Shown in pieces: positions 22,837-33,469 of a stretch of 64,000 nt of DNA. The first letter of the stretch is position 1, and every line of letters starts with the position of its first letter. The DNA is taken from NCBI RefSeq assembly GCF_963576675.1, contig NC_088914.1, positions 83,326,441 through 83,390,440 of the forward strand. Direction: 5' to 3'. The stretch is from Euphorbia lathyris (Eukaryota; Streptophyta; Magnoliopsida; Malpighiales; Euphorbiaceae). The position numbers were made by a program, and so were the translations under genes. The notes below the pieces were generated by a model. That model worked only from the letters and a program-made list of their open reading frames with translations, did not search any database and was not told the DNA's origin.

Positions 22837-25800
22837 CATGTTAAGGCTATCACTCTTCGTTCAGGGAAAAATTACTTAGACCCGGAAATGCCCGGAAATT
22901 CGACCTTACCTGGAACTGATTTACCAAAGCCCAAAGAAGATACATTAAAACAAAAATATGCACCAATTGACTCTAGTACAAAATTTTTTTTACCCAAACC
23001 ACCTTTTCCACACAAAGTCCGCAATAAGGACTATGATAAACAACTTTTAACATTTTTAGACAAACTTAAAAATTTGCATATTAATTTAACGTTTATGGAT
23101 GCGATTACGCAAATTCCCAATTATGGTAAATTCCTCAAAGATTTAATTTCAAAGAAAATCAGTTGGGAAGGAATTTCATCCATTTCGCTAACTGAAGATT
23201 GCAGTTCGATTGTGTCAAGCAATTTGCCCACAAAACTCAAAGATCCCGGATGTTTCACCATTCCGTGTAAATTGGGAGATATTGAATTTCCCAGTTGTCT
23301 CTGTGATTTAGGAGCAAGCATTAACTTGATGCCATTATCTATTTTTAATAAGTTAGGCCTAGAAGAAGACATCCAACGTACCAATATGGTTTTGCAATTA
23401 GCGGATCAAACCACTAAAAGACCATACGGTATAATTGAGGATGTTTTAGTTAAAGTTGACAAATTTATTTTTCCTGCCGATTTCGTTATTTTAGATTTTG
23501 CTTATGACGTAAATTGTCCGCTAATCTTTGGTAGACCGTTCATGAACACGGGACGTGCTCTAGTTGATGTGTTGGAAGGGAAAGTAGTTTTAAGAATAGG
23601 AGATGATAAGATTGAGTTTGATATGAATCAAGCGATGAAATATCTTATGGAGGATTTCGCTTGTATGAAACTTGATTTAATTGAAGAATGTGTAAATGAC
23701 ATTGTTCAAAAAGAAGAAATAATAGAACCTATAATGAGTGCGGAACTAGAAGATAAGGACCCAGAACCTTTGATTCGAGAAGATGGACCAGTTCCGCCTT
23801 CGATTATAGTTCCACCTAAATTAGAACTTAAAGAATTACCAAGTCATTTGAGGTACGCTTTCTTAGGGGAAGGCGATTCTCTACCTATAATTATCTCTAA
23901 CAAATTAACACAAGATCAAGAAGAGAAATTGAAAGAAGTTGTTAGAAATAGGATAGGAAGTATGGGTTGGCAAATTTCAGACTTAAAAGGTATTAATCCG
24001 AGCATCGTAATGCACAGAATTCACTTAGAAGAAGATAAGCCACCTAAAGCAGATAGGCAAAGACGCCTAAATCCCAATATGAAGGAAGTAGTCAAAAATG
24101 AGATTACTAAACTTTTAGACAATGGAATCATCTACCCTATTTCGGATAGTGAATAGGTTAGTCCAATCCATTGTGTACCTAAAAAGGGAGGCATAACAGT
24201 TGTAAGGAATGAATAAGGTGAATTAATACCTACACGAACCACCACTGGTTGGAGAGTTTGTATAGATTATAGAAATCTAAATAAAGCAACTAGGAAAGAT
24301 CATTTTCCTCTACCTTTCATTGATCAAATGATCAAAAGGATAGCTGGTCATGCTTTCTACTGTTTTCTAGATGGTTACTCCGGATTCTTTCAAATATACA
24401 TTTACCCGGATGACCAAGATAAAACAACCTTCACATGTCCTTACGGAACATTTGCATATAGGAGAATGCCCTTTGGTCTATGTAACGCACCTGCAACGTT
24501 TCAACGTTGTATGACTGCGATTTTTAATGATTTCATTGAAGATATCATGGAAGTTTTTATGGACGATTTTTCAGTTTATGGAGATTCTTTTGATTCGTGC
24601 CTAGAAAACTTGGATAAAGTTTTGTCTAGGTGTGAAGAAACAAATTTGGTATTAAACTGGGAAAAATGTCATTTCATGATTGACGAAGGAATTGTTTTAG
24701 GTCACAAAATATCTGAAAAAGGATTAGAAGTGGATAGAGCAAAAACTTCAGTAATAGAAAAATTACCCCCTCCAACTACTGTTAAGGGAGTAAGATCATT
24801 TTTAGGACATGCCGGTTTTTACAGAAGATTTATTAAGAATTTTTCTGTAATTTCCAAACCACTTACTAATCTACTCATGAAAGATTCCACCTTTGATTTT
24901 AATGAAGATTGCGTTAAAGCTTTCGAAACATTAAAAACAGCTTTAGTCAGTGCACCTATTATTGCTTAACCCGATTGAGACTTACCATTTGAAATTATGT
25001 GTGATGCAAGTGATTTAGTTGTCGGATGTGTTTTAGGTCAAAGGAAGGATAAGAAACTTCATGTCATTTATTATGCAAGTCACACACTTTCCGGTGCACA
25101 ATTAAACTACACCACAACTGAGAAAGAAATGTTAGTTGTAGTTTTTGCATGTGATAAGTTTAGGTCATACTTGTTAGGTTCGAAAGTTATTATTTATACT
25201 GATCATGTAGCATTAAGATATTTATTTGCTAAAAAGGATGCAAAACCGCGTCTAATTAGATGGGTTTTATTGTTACAAGAATTTGATATAGAAATAAAAA
25301 ACAAAAGGGAGTAGAAAACCTTGTCGCCGATCATCTATCGAGGCTTGAAGATGAGAACGGTCCCATAAGTGAAACTAACGGTATACGAGATGATTTCCCT
25401 GATGAACATCTCTATCAAATGAAAAGCATCATGTCACCATGGTATGCAGATATTGCTAATTATCTTGCAGCCAATATTGTTCCGGAAGGATTAAATTTCC
25501 AACAAAAGAAGAAATTTTTCTTCGACATTAAACAGTACTTTTGGGAAGATCCTTTTTTGTTCAAAACTTGTGGTGACGGGATAATTAGGAGATGCGTTGG
25601 TGAAAATGAATTTGAATCCATAATGTCGGAATGTCATTCTAGCTCTTATGGAGGACATAATGGAGCTAACAAGACAGCAGCTAGAATATTTGAATATGGT
25701 TTCTTTTGGCCTACGATGTTTAAAGACGTCCGTTCATTTATTACTCGTTGTGATAAGTGCCAAAGAACAGGAAATCTAGGAAGGAAAGATGAGATGCCCC

Positions 25801-26720
25801 TCACAACCATATTAGAAGTTGAAGTCTTCGATATGTGGGGAATAGATTTCATGGGACCTTTTCCTCATTCTAATGGTAAAACTTACATATTAGTTGCCGT
25901 CGATTATGTTTCAAAGTGGGTTGAAGCAATTGCAACCCCGACGAACGATTCTAAAGTTGTCGTTAATTTTCTTGACGATATATTTTGTAGATTTGGTTGT
26001 CCAAGAGTCATCGTTAGTGATGGCGGTACTCATTTTATAAACCGAAGTTTTGAAACGCTTATGAAAAAATACGGAGTATGCCACCGCGTATCAACGCCAT
26101 ACCATCCTCAGTCAAATGGTCAGCCGGAGATATCAAATAGAGAACTCAAATGGATTCTAGAGAAAACAGTTTCATCCTCAAGAAAAGATTGGTCTTGTAA
26201 ACTAAATAATGCGTTATGGGCATACCGTACTACATTTAAAACACCAATAGGAATGACTCCATACCGCTTAGTGTATGGGAAGGCATGTCATTTGCCAGTC
26301 GAATTAGAACATAAAGCCTTTTGGGCTATTAGGGAACTTAACTTTGATTTACGACAAGCATGTAAGAAACGTTTGCTCGATTTAAATGAGTTAGATGAGT
26401 TACGCCATCTATGTTACGAAAATGCAAAGATTTATAAAGAAAAAGTGAAAAAATGGCACGATGCCAAAATTAAAGTCAAACACTTTAATGTTGGGGATAA
26501 AGTGCTGTTATTTAATTCACGACTTCGTTTATTTCCAGGAAAACTTAAGTCCAGATGGATATGACCATATTTAGTCGTCAAAACGTTCGATTATGGTTCT
26601 TTAGAACTGGAAGGTCCTAACGGAATTCGTTTCAAAGTTAATGGTAATCGATGTAAAATCTATTACAAAAATATTTCACAAATAGGAATTCCGTTCGTAA
26701 TAAGATTATCTGACGTATAA
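22837..26720 (+). pseudogene. pol: Pol region: protease, reverse transcriptase, RNase H, integrase (broken)
   Basis: Protease is marked by CDLGASINLMP (DLGAS at 23304-23318). Reverse transcriptase has GWRVCIDYRNLNKAT, FAYRRMPFGLCNAPATF and the catalytic FMDD (24556-24567). RNase H begins near CDASD (about 25000) and includes YTDH. Integrase has the HHCC zinc-binding residues ([17 protein letters not shown]) and the D-D-E acids in GIDFMG, SDGGTHF and GQPEISN. The frame from gag is interrupted by stops at 22834-22836, 24154-24156, near 24211, at 24967-24969 and near 24976, by a one-base frameshift in an A run near 25305, and by a TGA at 26562-26564. Reading then continues to TAA at 26718-26720. 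Several stops replace tryptophan codons. All domains are otherwise complete and in the Ty3/gypsy order. Confidence 0.92.
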
Positions 26721-26759
26721 ATCACTCAGTTTTTCGATCACAGTTTATTTTGTTTTATT

Positions 26760-26847
26760 TCTTTTTATATTTTTGTTCATTTTATTTTATTTTATTTTAT
26801 TTTTAATTTATTTTATTTTATTTTATTTTATTTTATTTTATTTTTTT
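26760..26847. repeat. TTTTA pentanucleotide repeat
   Basis: A run of imperfect TTTTA units lies just after pol. A comparable T/A-rich tract occurs at the matching place in the older element (about 34440-34505). Confidence 0.85.
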
Positions 26848-26964
26848 CAAAAGCCAATTTTTGTGATTAGATGACTTTATATTATGATTTAAATGCATAA
26901 AATATGTTTATTTCATGATTTTAGATTTAATTTTAGGAAATTTGAATGAAATTGAAGTTTCAGG

Positions 26965-27164
26965 CAATTCTCTACCGAGAATTTAGAATTCTCTGCCGAG
27001 AATTCTATTTTTCAGATTTGTCCAAATAGGTTAGATTTTCTCTGAACTTACCGAGAATAATAAATTCTCTACCGTGAATCAGGAAATAGGTTACGACGCC
27101 TGATTTCTCCAAGGAAATCAGCGTGTCGCGACCGCGAATTTGGAATTCTCGGTCGCGACACGCG
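26965..27164. repeat. Palindrome cluster upstream of ORF-A
   Basis: Several dyads occur in 200 bp: TCTCTACCGAGAATTTAG / AATTCTCTGCCGAGAATTC at 26970-27005 and, strongest, 27121-27164. The strongest has the arms GCGTGTCGCGACCGCGAATT and AATTCTCGGTCGCGACACGC, which differ at one position. The main palindrome is about 290 bp before the ORF-A start at 27435, and a TATA-like TTATAAATT lies between at about 27309. Confidence 0.85.
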
Positions 27165-27434
27165 TTTTTCCTGCACATTCAGGTCTGAATCATCCTAAAC
27201 CTTTAGACGAACCCTTTGACAAACGAAACCTTAAGTTTATTCATTCCCGAAAGGTGTAATTTTATACCTTTTCATGATTAAAACAACACCTCTCTTCATC
27301 CTAAAATCTTATAAATTAGTCCTAGAGGATTCAAGTTCTGTTACAAATCTTTTTCATCTTTGTCAGATTTCTGATTTCTTTAAAACACCATTTTTCATTA
27401 AGTACAGAAACTTTGTTTCTTCAAATTCAACACC

Positions 27435-28382
27435 ATGCCTACCAAATACAAACCTTCAAGGCACAATGCTACCTCAAGCAACAAACGCCCAGACTTATCC
27501 AAGCGATATGGGGCGCCTTTTCCTATCTTCAATCACGATGAAGGTAGGCGTTACTGGAATCTCCGTTACAAATTATTCACTGGAATGTTGTATATGGGTG
27601 ATTTTCTTAACAACCAACTTGGCATTAGTGATGACATGAGCCGCTATATGGAACGCCTAGGGTAGACAAAATTCGCCAAAATGCGATTTCCAATAATAGG
27701 CGACTGGATACTCGAATTCTTTTGTACCGTTCGTTTCACTAACAAACGATGGGTACGTCTCAATTTTCGTCGAGATGGTGAAATCTTCACTTTCGGCTAT
27801 CCCGAGTTGCATGCTTGGTTTGGTTTTCCCCCGAGGGATACGATCAAACGTCATCCTGGAAGAGATATGACATCCACGGATGTTTGGAGAATGCTCACCG
27901 GTTTCTGGCGATTCAATTCAAAACTCGCCTATAATCACTCCTTTCGCTCCAACTCCATGCTGTATTTGCACAAATTCCTGTGCCACAGTTTATTCGGTCG
28001 CACATTCAGTAGTGTGGTCCGTGACACAGATCTTTATGTCATTGGAGATATATTCCAGGGAAATGCAGTAGATTCTTCAAAAATTCTGATGGAGGGTCTT
28101 GTCGCCGCTTCTCGATCCAAGGATAAAAAGATTGGGTTCAGCAATATAATCTGTGGAATAATTCTCGGTACCAAGGGTACCATTGATGTTCCCTGGAGTG
28201 ATGATGAATTCTTCCCGACGATAGACTATGAATTTCTCGAGCACGAAGGACTTGTGAAACGTGTCTTTCGCGTAGGGCCTCACTTTCTGTCTGCACCGGA
28301 ACGTGAAACTTTCGTGCAGTTTCAAATTGATCGTATTAAGGCTAGAAATATCCCGCTTGATCGGGATGAATATATAGAATAG
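27435..28382 (+). pseudogene. Athila ORF1-like gene A (one in-frame stop)
   Basis: A frame of 315 codons starts MPTKYKPSRHNATSSNKRPD and is interrupted by TAG at 27663-27665, where a tryptophan codon stands in the relative (LGW). The core includes GISDDMSRYMERL, GEIFTFGYPELHAWFGFPPRD, MLYLHKFLCHSLFGRTFSSVV, DLYVIGDIFQGNAV and IICGIILGTKG. This resembles the Pfam Athila ORF-1 family (LHKFL..SLFG block); function unknown. It sits downstream of integrase, where other Athila elements carry an extra or env-like gene, but I see no signal peptide or membrane segment, so an envelope role is not supported. It is a distant paralogue of ORF-B 1 kb downstream and is nearly identical in layout to the split gene of the older element. 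Confidence 0.85.
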
Positions 28383-29022
28383 TTTAGGTTTATAAGTTTT
28401 ATTTTTGTAAATATTTGTGTATTTTGTGTTCATTCTTTGTTTTTCTACTTTGTTTTATTCAATAAAGTTTCTATTTCATTTTAGTTCATTTATTAATTTT
28501 ACAAAGGTTAGATATATGATTGTTCTATTTCTTATATAATCATGGTTAAATCTATATATAATCCATAATGTTGAACAATCATGGTTTTCTTAATTAACAC
28601 ATATATTCACACATAATCCAAATTCACAAACTTCATTCATTATGTTTAAAACATTAATTCATTCAATTGATTAAATTCATATAATTAATATATATTTATA
28701 TGCACTTATTATGCACTTAATATGATTCTTTTAACTTATATGCATAAATGAACATTTAAGTTTCATTAATTCTTCATAAACCAATTTATTACACTTTAAT
28801 TCAATTTATTAAGGTTAAACCTTTGGTTTTCCTTGCAATTAATGTTATTTATTTTAGTTTTTAAGTGCATGGACACTTTATATTACATTCAGGAACCAAT
28901 CCATCAACAAAATTGCACAAACCAAGTCATTAGGCATCCGAATAGCCCATTTTGACTAATTCTAATTCTCGGTATGAGCAGCAAAAACGGACGGATTTCA
29001 GGGGAAAAATTCCCTGAAAGTC

Positions 29023-29067
29023 GCGTGCCGCGGCCGCGGCTTTGCTATTCGCGGTCGCGACACGCGT
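29023..29067. repeat. CpG-rich palindrome upstream of ORF-B
   Basis: The arms GCGTGCCGCGGCCGCGG and CGCGGTCGCGACACGC enclose CTTTGCTATT. It lies about 340 bp before the ORF-B start. Part of the stretch 28383-29385, which otherwise holds AT-rich non-coding DNA. Confidence 0.8.
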
Positions 29068-29385
29068 GTTATATGCCCATTTGATTCCGATTTTGACACA
29101 ATTTTTGCCTATTCCTATTCCTATTCTACCTATACATCTACCTAATCACCCTACCTCTTACACAAACCTCATATCACCTCTATTTTTACCCAATCCCTTA
29201 CTCCAAACTCTTCCCCAAAAACCTACTTTTACTCTTCCCAATTTATTCATTCCAATTTCTATCCTCTTTTCCATTCAATCACTTCCAATTACACCTCCCA
29301 AACTCATCTTCAAGCTTTACTCTTTCTCTCAATTCTTTTTTCTTCTTCTTCTTCTCAAACCCTAAACACCCTAAACACCATTACC

Positions 29386-30603
29386 ATGGTAAGGACTAAG
29401 CGTGTTGGTAACAAGCCCACTGTTACGGAAGCTAATCGCCTTCGGGTTCAATGTGGAGCTTATTTCGACATCGCTTCGGAGGAGGAAGCCGCTCGTTTCA
29501 AACATTTTTCACAAGCCGATCGCCAATTTGTGGATATGCACTTCCTAGACTTCCATTCGGTAAGAGCATTGAATTTCTCTACTAAAATTGATGCTTTTAT
29601 TGAGGCGTTGGGTTGGCAAGAATTCGTTAATATGCGTTTTCTGCGTATTAATGAGTATGTGGTGGAATTTTTGGTCACTTTGACCATGAACAAGAAGAAA
29701 ACCTCAATCTCTTTTAGGAATAATGGTACCACTTACACCATTGATTATGAAGCGATGAGAAACATGTTTGGTTTCCCTACTTCTGATTTCTATGACAAGC
29801 CTAAGGATTTTGATAATGATGTTGTTTGGCAAACTCTTTCGGACCAAGACTATTTTAATTCGAAAAACACCTCAAGCAAGTTGATTAAGGACAATTGTGT
29901 GTTCTTCTTTCACAAATTTTTGAGTTTCTCCTTGTTTGGGCATGTTGAGAGTTCAAAGATTCAGGTTCGGGATTTGTATGTGTTGGATAGTTTGTTTAAA
30001 GGCTTGAATATTGATAGCATTGGCATGTTGTTCGATAATTTGTTCCGTGCTTCGAGGGCTACTACCATTCAGATCCCTCTTTGTAATTTTATCACCGCTA
30101 TTGTGTTGGGAGCTCGGGGTGAATTGGCTGATTTTGACATGTCCACCTACCGTGGGTATGTTCCACTTTTGGATATCTCGGCTCTTGAGCGGGCTCATTT
30201 ATTGCTTTCGCAAGGTCCCCCTGTCTTTATTTCGTATGCCTCCCGTATTGCCCACCTTCGTGGCACTATGAGTGGTGGCGCTTCAAGTTCTCAATTTGCA
30301 GGTACCGAAGGCGGCGGAGAGGCAGAAGGAGAGGAGGATGAACCCCAAGCTCAACTACAACCCCATGCACCTCAAGCGGATGATCCGGTGGATTTACGGA
30401 GGATTTTGAACTAAATCAATTCCAACAATCGTCAAATGAACTTAAGAATTGATGATTTGGTAGAAAACAACATGGTGATGAATGACAACCTCAACCTTTT
30501 GAGGCGTGAGCATAGATCGACTCGGCATCGGATGCTTTCCTTTTTCCGACGTCGAAATGTGGAGACTTCACCTACACCTCCAGATTCCCCGCCTCAAGCA
30601 TAG
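29386..30603 (+). pseudogene. Athila ORF1-like gene B (stop before its coiled-coil tail)
   Basis: The frame is open for 342 residues from MVRTKRVGNKPTVTEANRLR to TAA at 30412-30414. It then continues in the same frame for 62 more codons to TAG at 30601-30603. The core has YEAMRNMFGFPTSDFYDKPK, KLIKDNCVFFFHKFLSFSLF, IQVRDLYVLDSLFKGLNIDS and AIVLGARGEL, again the Athila ORF-1-like fold. A Gly/Glu-rich linker follows (GGGEAEGEEDE), then past the stop a heptad-like segment and the basic LRREHRSTRHRMLSFFRR. The tail is conserved in the older element, so it was part of the protein and the TAA is probably a later change. Because 342 residues remain open, a shortened product is possible. The function of this family is unknown; a nucleic-acid or particle role is only a guess from the basic tail. 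Confidence 0.82.
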
Positions 30604-30805
30604 GTTGTTTTCTTTAATTTTATTTTTATCTTGTTATAATTTGGTACAATTTTAATTTTCCTATGTTTGGTACAATTTTCCATTTTTAATTTTATATTAA
30701 ATGTTTCATTTGCTACAATTTATATCTTTATTATCGTATGCCTTATTTCGTCCTTACTTTTTATGTTTTCTCCATTTTTGCACCTATGAGGACATGGTCC
30801 AATTT

Positions 30806-30821
30806 AAGTGTGGGAGGAGAT
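30806..30821 (+). promoter_or_regulatory. Second polypurine-tract-like motif (younger element)
   Basis: AAGTGTGGGAGGAGAT lies about 200 bp after the ORF-B tail. It resembles the true tract at 32020-32033 (AAGTGTGGAG) and is conserved at the same place in the older element. An internal plus-strand primer is one possible role. Confidence 0.6.
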
Positions 30822-31399
30822 ATACATATATCATTTACATATATACGAATAAATGCAACGAAAATATTATTTAGCAACATTTTGCAACACTTGTTTTATG
30901 CAAATGCAACATATATTGCAACACAATTTCTTAAACATTATTTTTCATAACATTACATTTTTTTTATATGTTTAAAATATTTTTAACTTATGATGGTTTT
31001 TAGGTTATCATTATCGTTAGAAAGAATATTTCTATACGTATACGGTAATATTTTTCAAATTTTTCACAAATTGCCGATACGATTTTAAGTAAAATTGTCT
31101 CGAGTGAATGTATTTTAATTAAATAAATTCTTTATTTTCAATCTCTATTTTATATCATGAAATTCATGATACAATAAATCTTATTTTAAATTTTCAATTA
31201 GGTTTATAGGCATTAAATTGAACTAACAATTTAGCTCGGTTTGATTTCGTCTTACATTAACACCAATTGAAGTTTTTAAGGAAACTTTAGCCATAATACA
31301 TGTTGAATTTTAAGTCAATATAGGATGAATGTGCTATCTTTCTTTTTCCCAATTTCAATTTTATAATTCATATTAATTAAGCAATTAGTTGAATTCTTA

Positions 31400-31680
31400 A
31401 CTTTTGGCCAGGGTTGCGACCAACCTTATCACAATCGAGGTATGAAAGGGAAGAAAATTAAGTACCGTTTACTTTTGGCCACGGTTGCGACCACCCTTAT
31501 CACAATCGAGGTATGGAAGGAACGTTAAAAGCAAAAAAATAATAAGCGTGTATAAGTTTAAAGTAACGATTGTGTCCACCGATGGCATGGTCGGTACCTC
31601 TTAAGCAAACACAAAGCAATAAAATACGTATAAAGTTACGATCAAGACCACCCTTATCTCGGACGTAACTAAGCAAATAA
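31400..31680 (+). repeat. Four-unit dyad array before the 3' LTR (younger element)
   Basis: Related units occur at about 31400-31445, 31469-31515, 31563-31605 and 31635-31670. The first two share TTGCGACCA..CTTATCACAATCGAGGTATG, and the last two are more diverged (CGATCAAGACCACCCTTATC). They match, unit by unit and in the same order, the array at 16290-16562. The surrounding 30822-32019 region is AT-rich and non-coding. Confidence 0.75.
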
Positions 31681-32019
31681 TTAACCTAAGTACTTATTTT
31701 AATTTAATATATCTCACATATTAGTTTAGGTTTGGGAAAGAAATTTTGTGCTTTGAAATGCCTTGAGACGAAAGACTCAATAACATGCGTGCTTATATCG
31801 TCCCGAATGCTTCAATTCCAAATTAGAAATACAAGACGAATGATATATCGTATATTGTACTAAGTTAGTTTGATGTTTTGCGTATAAATTTGCCATGCGA
31901 AGCTAGTCTTTTCGGCTTAACTAATTCAAAAGGTAATACAGAGATATATGTTTTATTTTCATAAAGAGATTAGTTAAAGAATAAATTCAGTGAAATTTTG
32001 CTCGGGACTAGCAAAAGAT

Positions 32020-32033
32020 TAAGTGTGGAGATT
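32020..32033 (+). promoter_or_regulatory. Polypurine tract of the younger element
   Basis: AAGTGTGGAGATT directly precedes the 3' LTR start TGTTAAG at 32034. Confidence 0.85.
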
Positions 32034-33469
32034 TGTTAAGCCCAAAATATACCTAAAATATCATCAATAATTACATCAATATTGCTACAAATTTATGCTA
32101 TTTATAACTGTTTAGAAAGCTTTTACTCTCGATTATGTTTCTTTCTTGTAAGGTACATAAATATTTGGTAAAATCCCTACAAAAGGAGTCGAAGACGACG
32201 AAAATTAATAACGCCAAGTCAAGGACAAGAACGAAAGCCGAAGAAGTGAAAAACGTTCCGTGCCGCGACCGCGGCCCCCAAATTCTCGGTCGCGACACGC
32301 GTTCTTCAGCTTCTCCTTCCCTTCGTTTGAAAACCAATTGATGCTCCCCCATTCTTGGTAGAGAATTTAACATTCTCGATACGAGCAGGAGTCTGTAGAG
32401 GCCTAGTTACACACTTTCGTTTTCGACAAAACACGATCGTTCGGGTGGATAAAGACATCCTTTCGCAACGGATACGATCCTTCACAACGGACACGACACT
32501 TCAATCAAGACTCTTCAACATCTATAAATAAAGAGTTGATGGAGAGTTGAAGATATGTAGAAGAAAGAGATTAGTATAGAATTTATGCAGAAATTCCGAG
32601 TCAAGTGATTCAGAAGTTAGATTTCGATTCTGTAAAAAGCAATATGTTGTACACACATTGTTTATTCAATAATAACAAGTTTAGTAGCGTTTAGACATTG
32701 TTCCAATTTAGTTTTCATTTTGGTAGTAGACCGACCCAGTCTCTATTACGAAGATTCAACGAGAAGATTGAGTAGAGGATCCGCCCCTGAGCCTGACAAA
32801 CTCTAACGAAACCCAAGGAAAGGATTGACAACCCGTTCACTTGCAAGACGTCGAATGTTTCCATGCTCCATGTTCTCTGTAAACTTGTATCAATTTATAT
32901 TTCATGTAATAAAGTTTGTTCTATTCGATAGATTGTTATGCAGCACTTTGGTAAAGGATCCGAAGTGGATGCTGGTGTTTTCATTAAAACGTATTTAATT
33001 CAAAATCTTTACAAGGAAACTTTGTTGAATACTTAGGCAAATTATTATCTCGAAAGAGTTTTAATTTGATTAAGGGCAATTATCCCGGATAGGGTTTTGT
33101 CATGTTCAAAGCCAAATAATTAGAGGTTCTGTCATTTATTTCATCTTTATAATTCATACAAAGTTTAAAGTTGTTTTCTTTGCTTAATGCAAACAAATAC
33201 ATTTGTTTACTTTTCTAAAAAGTACTAAACGTTCCTATCTTGCAAATTCATTCTTAAATCAGAGTATTTTCTAACGTTTTCATACTCTAACCTAATTCTC
33301 ATTCTAGCAATTTCAAAACCAAAACCGATTAAACGATTTTCCATATTATAAACTTTAAAGTAAATTTAACCGATTATAAATAAGTTTTGTTTCGAAAAAC
33401 GTTCCCTGTGGGATCGATATCTTTTATTACTACAAGCGTATATCGTGCACTTGCGGAAATCGCTCAACA
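32034..33469 (+). repeat. 3' LTR of the younger Athila-like element
   Basis: A direct repeat of 19800-21274, minus 39 bp lost between AAAATCC and CTACAAAAGG. It ends CGCTCAACA, next to the ACTAT duplication. It includes the better preserved palindrome at 32258-32301. Confidence 0.95.

Larger units (their letters stand above)
19800..33469 (+). mobile_element. Younger full-structure Athila-like Ty3/gypsy retrotransposon, nested
   Basis: The element is 13,670 bp with LTRs of 1,475 bp (19800-21274) and 1,436 bp (32034-33469). The 39-bp length difference is one deletion in the 3' LTR. A 5-bp target duplication ACTAT (19795-19799, 33470-33474) flanks it. The order is 5' LTR, tRNA-Asp primer site, gag, pol, ORF1-like A, ORF1-like B, polypurine tract, 3' LTR. 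The tRNA-Asp primer site, gag motif YNPGWRNHPNF, integrase within pol and the extra downstream genes are typical of the Athila lineage. By eye the two LTRs differ at roughly twenty positions, mostly transitions. Gag-pol has six stops and one frameshift, so this copy cannot make a full polyprotein itself. Confidence 0.95.

Noticed and set aside
29042..29365. 107-residue frame before ORF-B
   Set aside because: It is a Pro/Leu/Phe-rich translation of low-complexity C/T-rich leader DNA, and the older element has no matching frame.
27435..30603. ORF-A or ORF-B as an envelope gene of an endogenous retrovirus
   Set aside because: Neither has a signal peptide, transmembrane segment or cleavage-like site that I can see; similarity is to the Athila ORF-1 family of unknown function.
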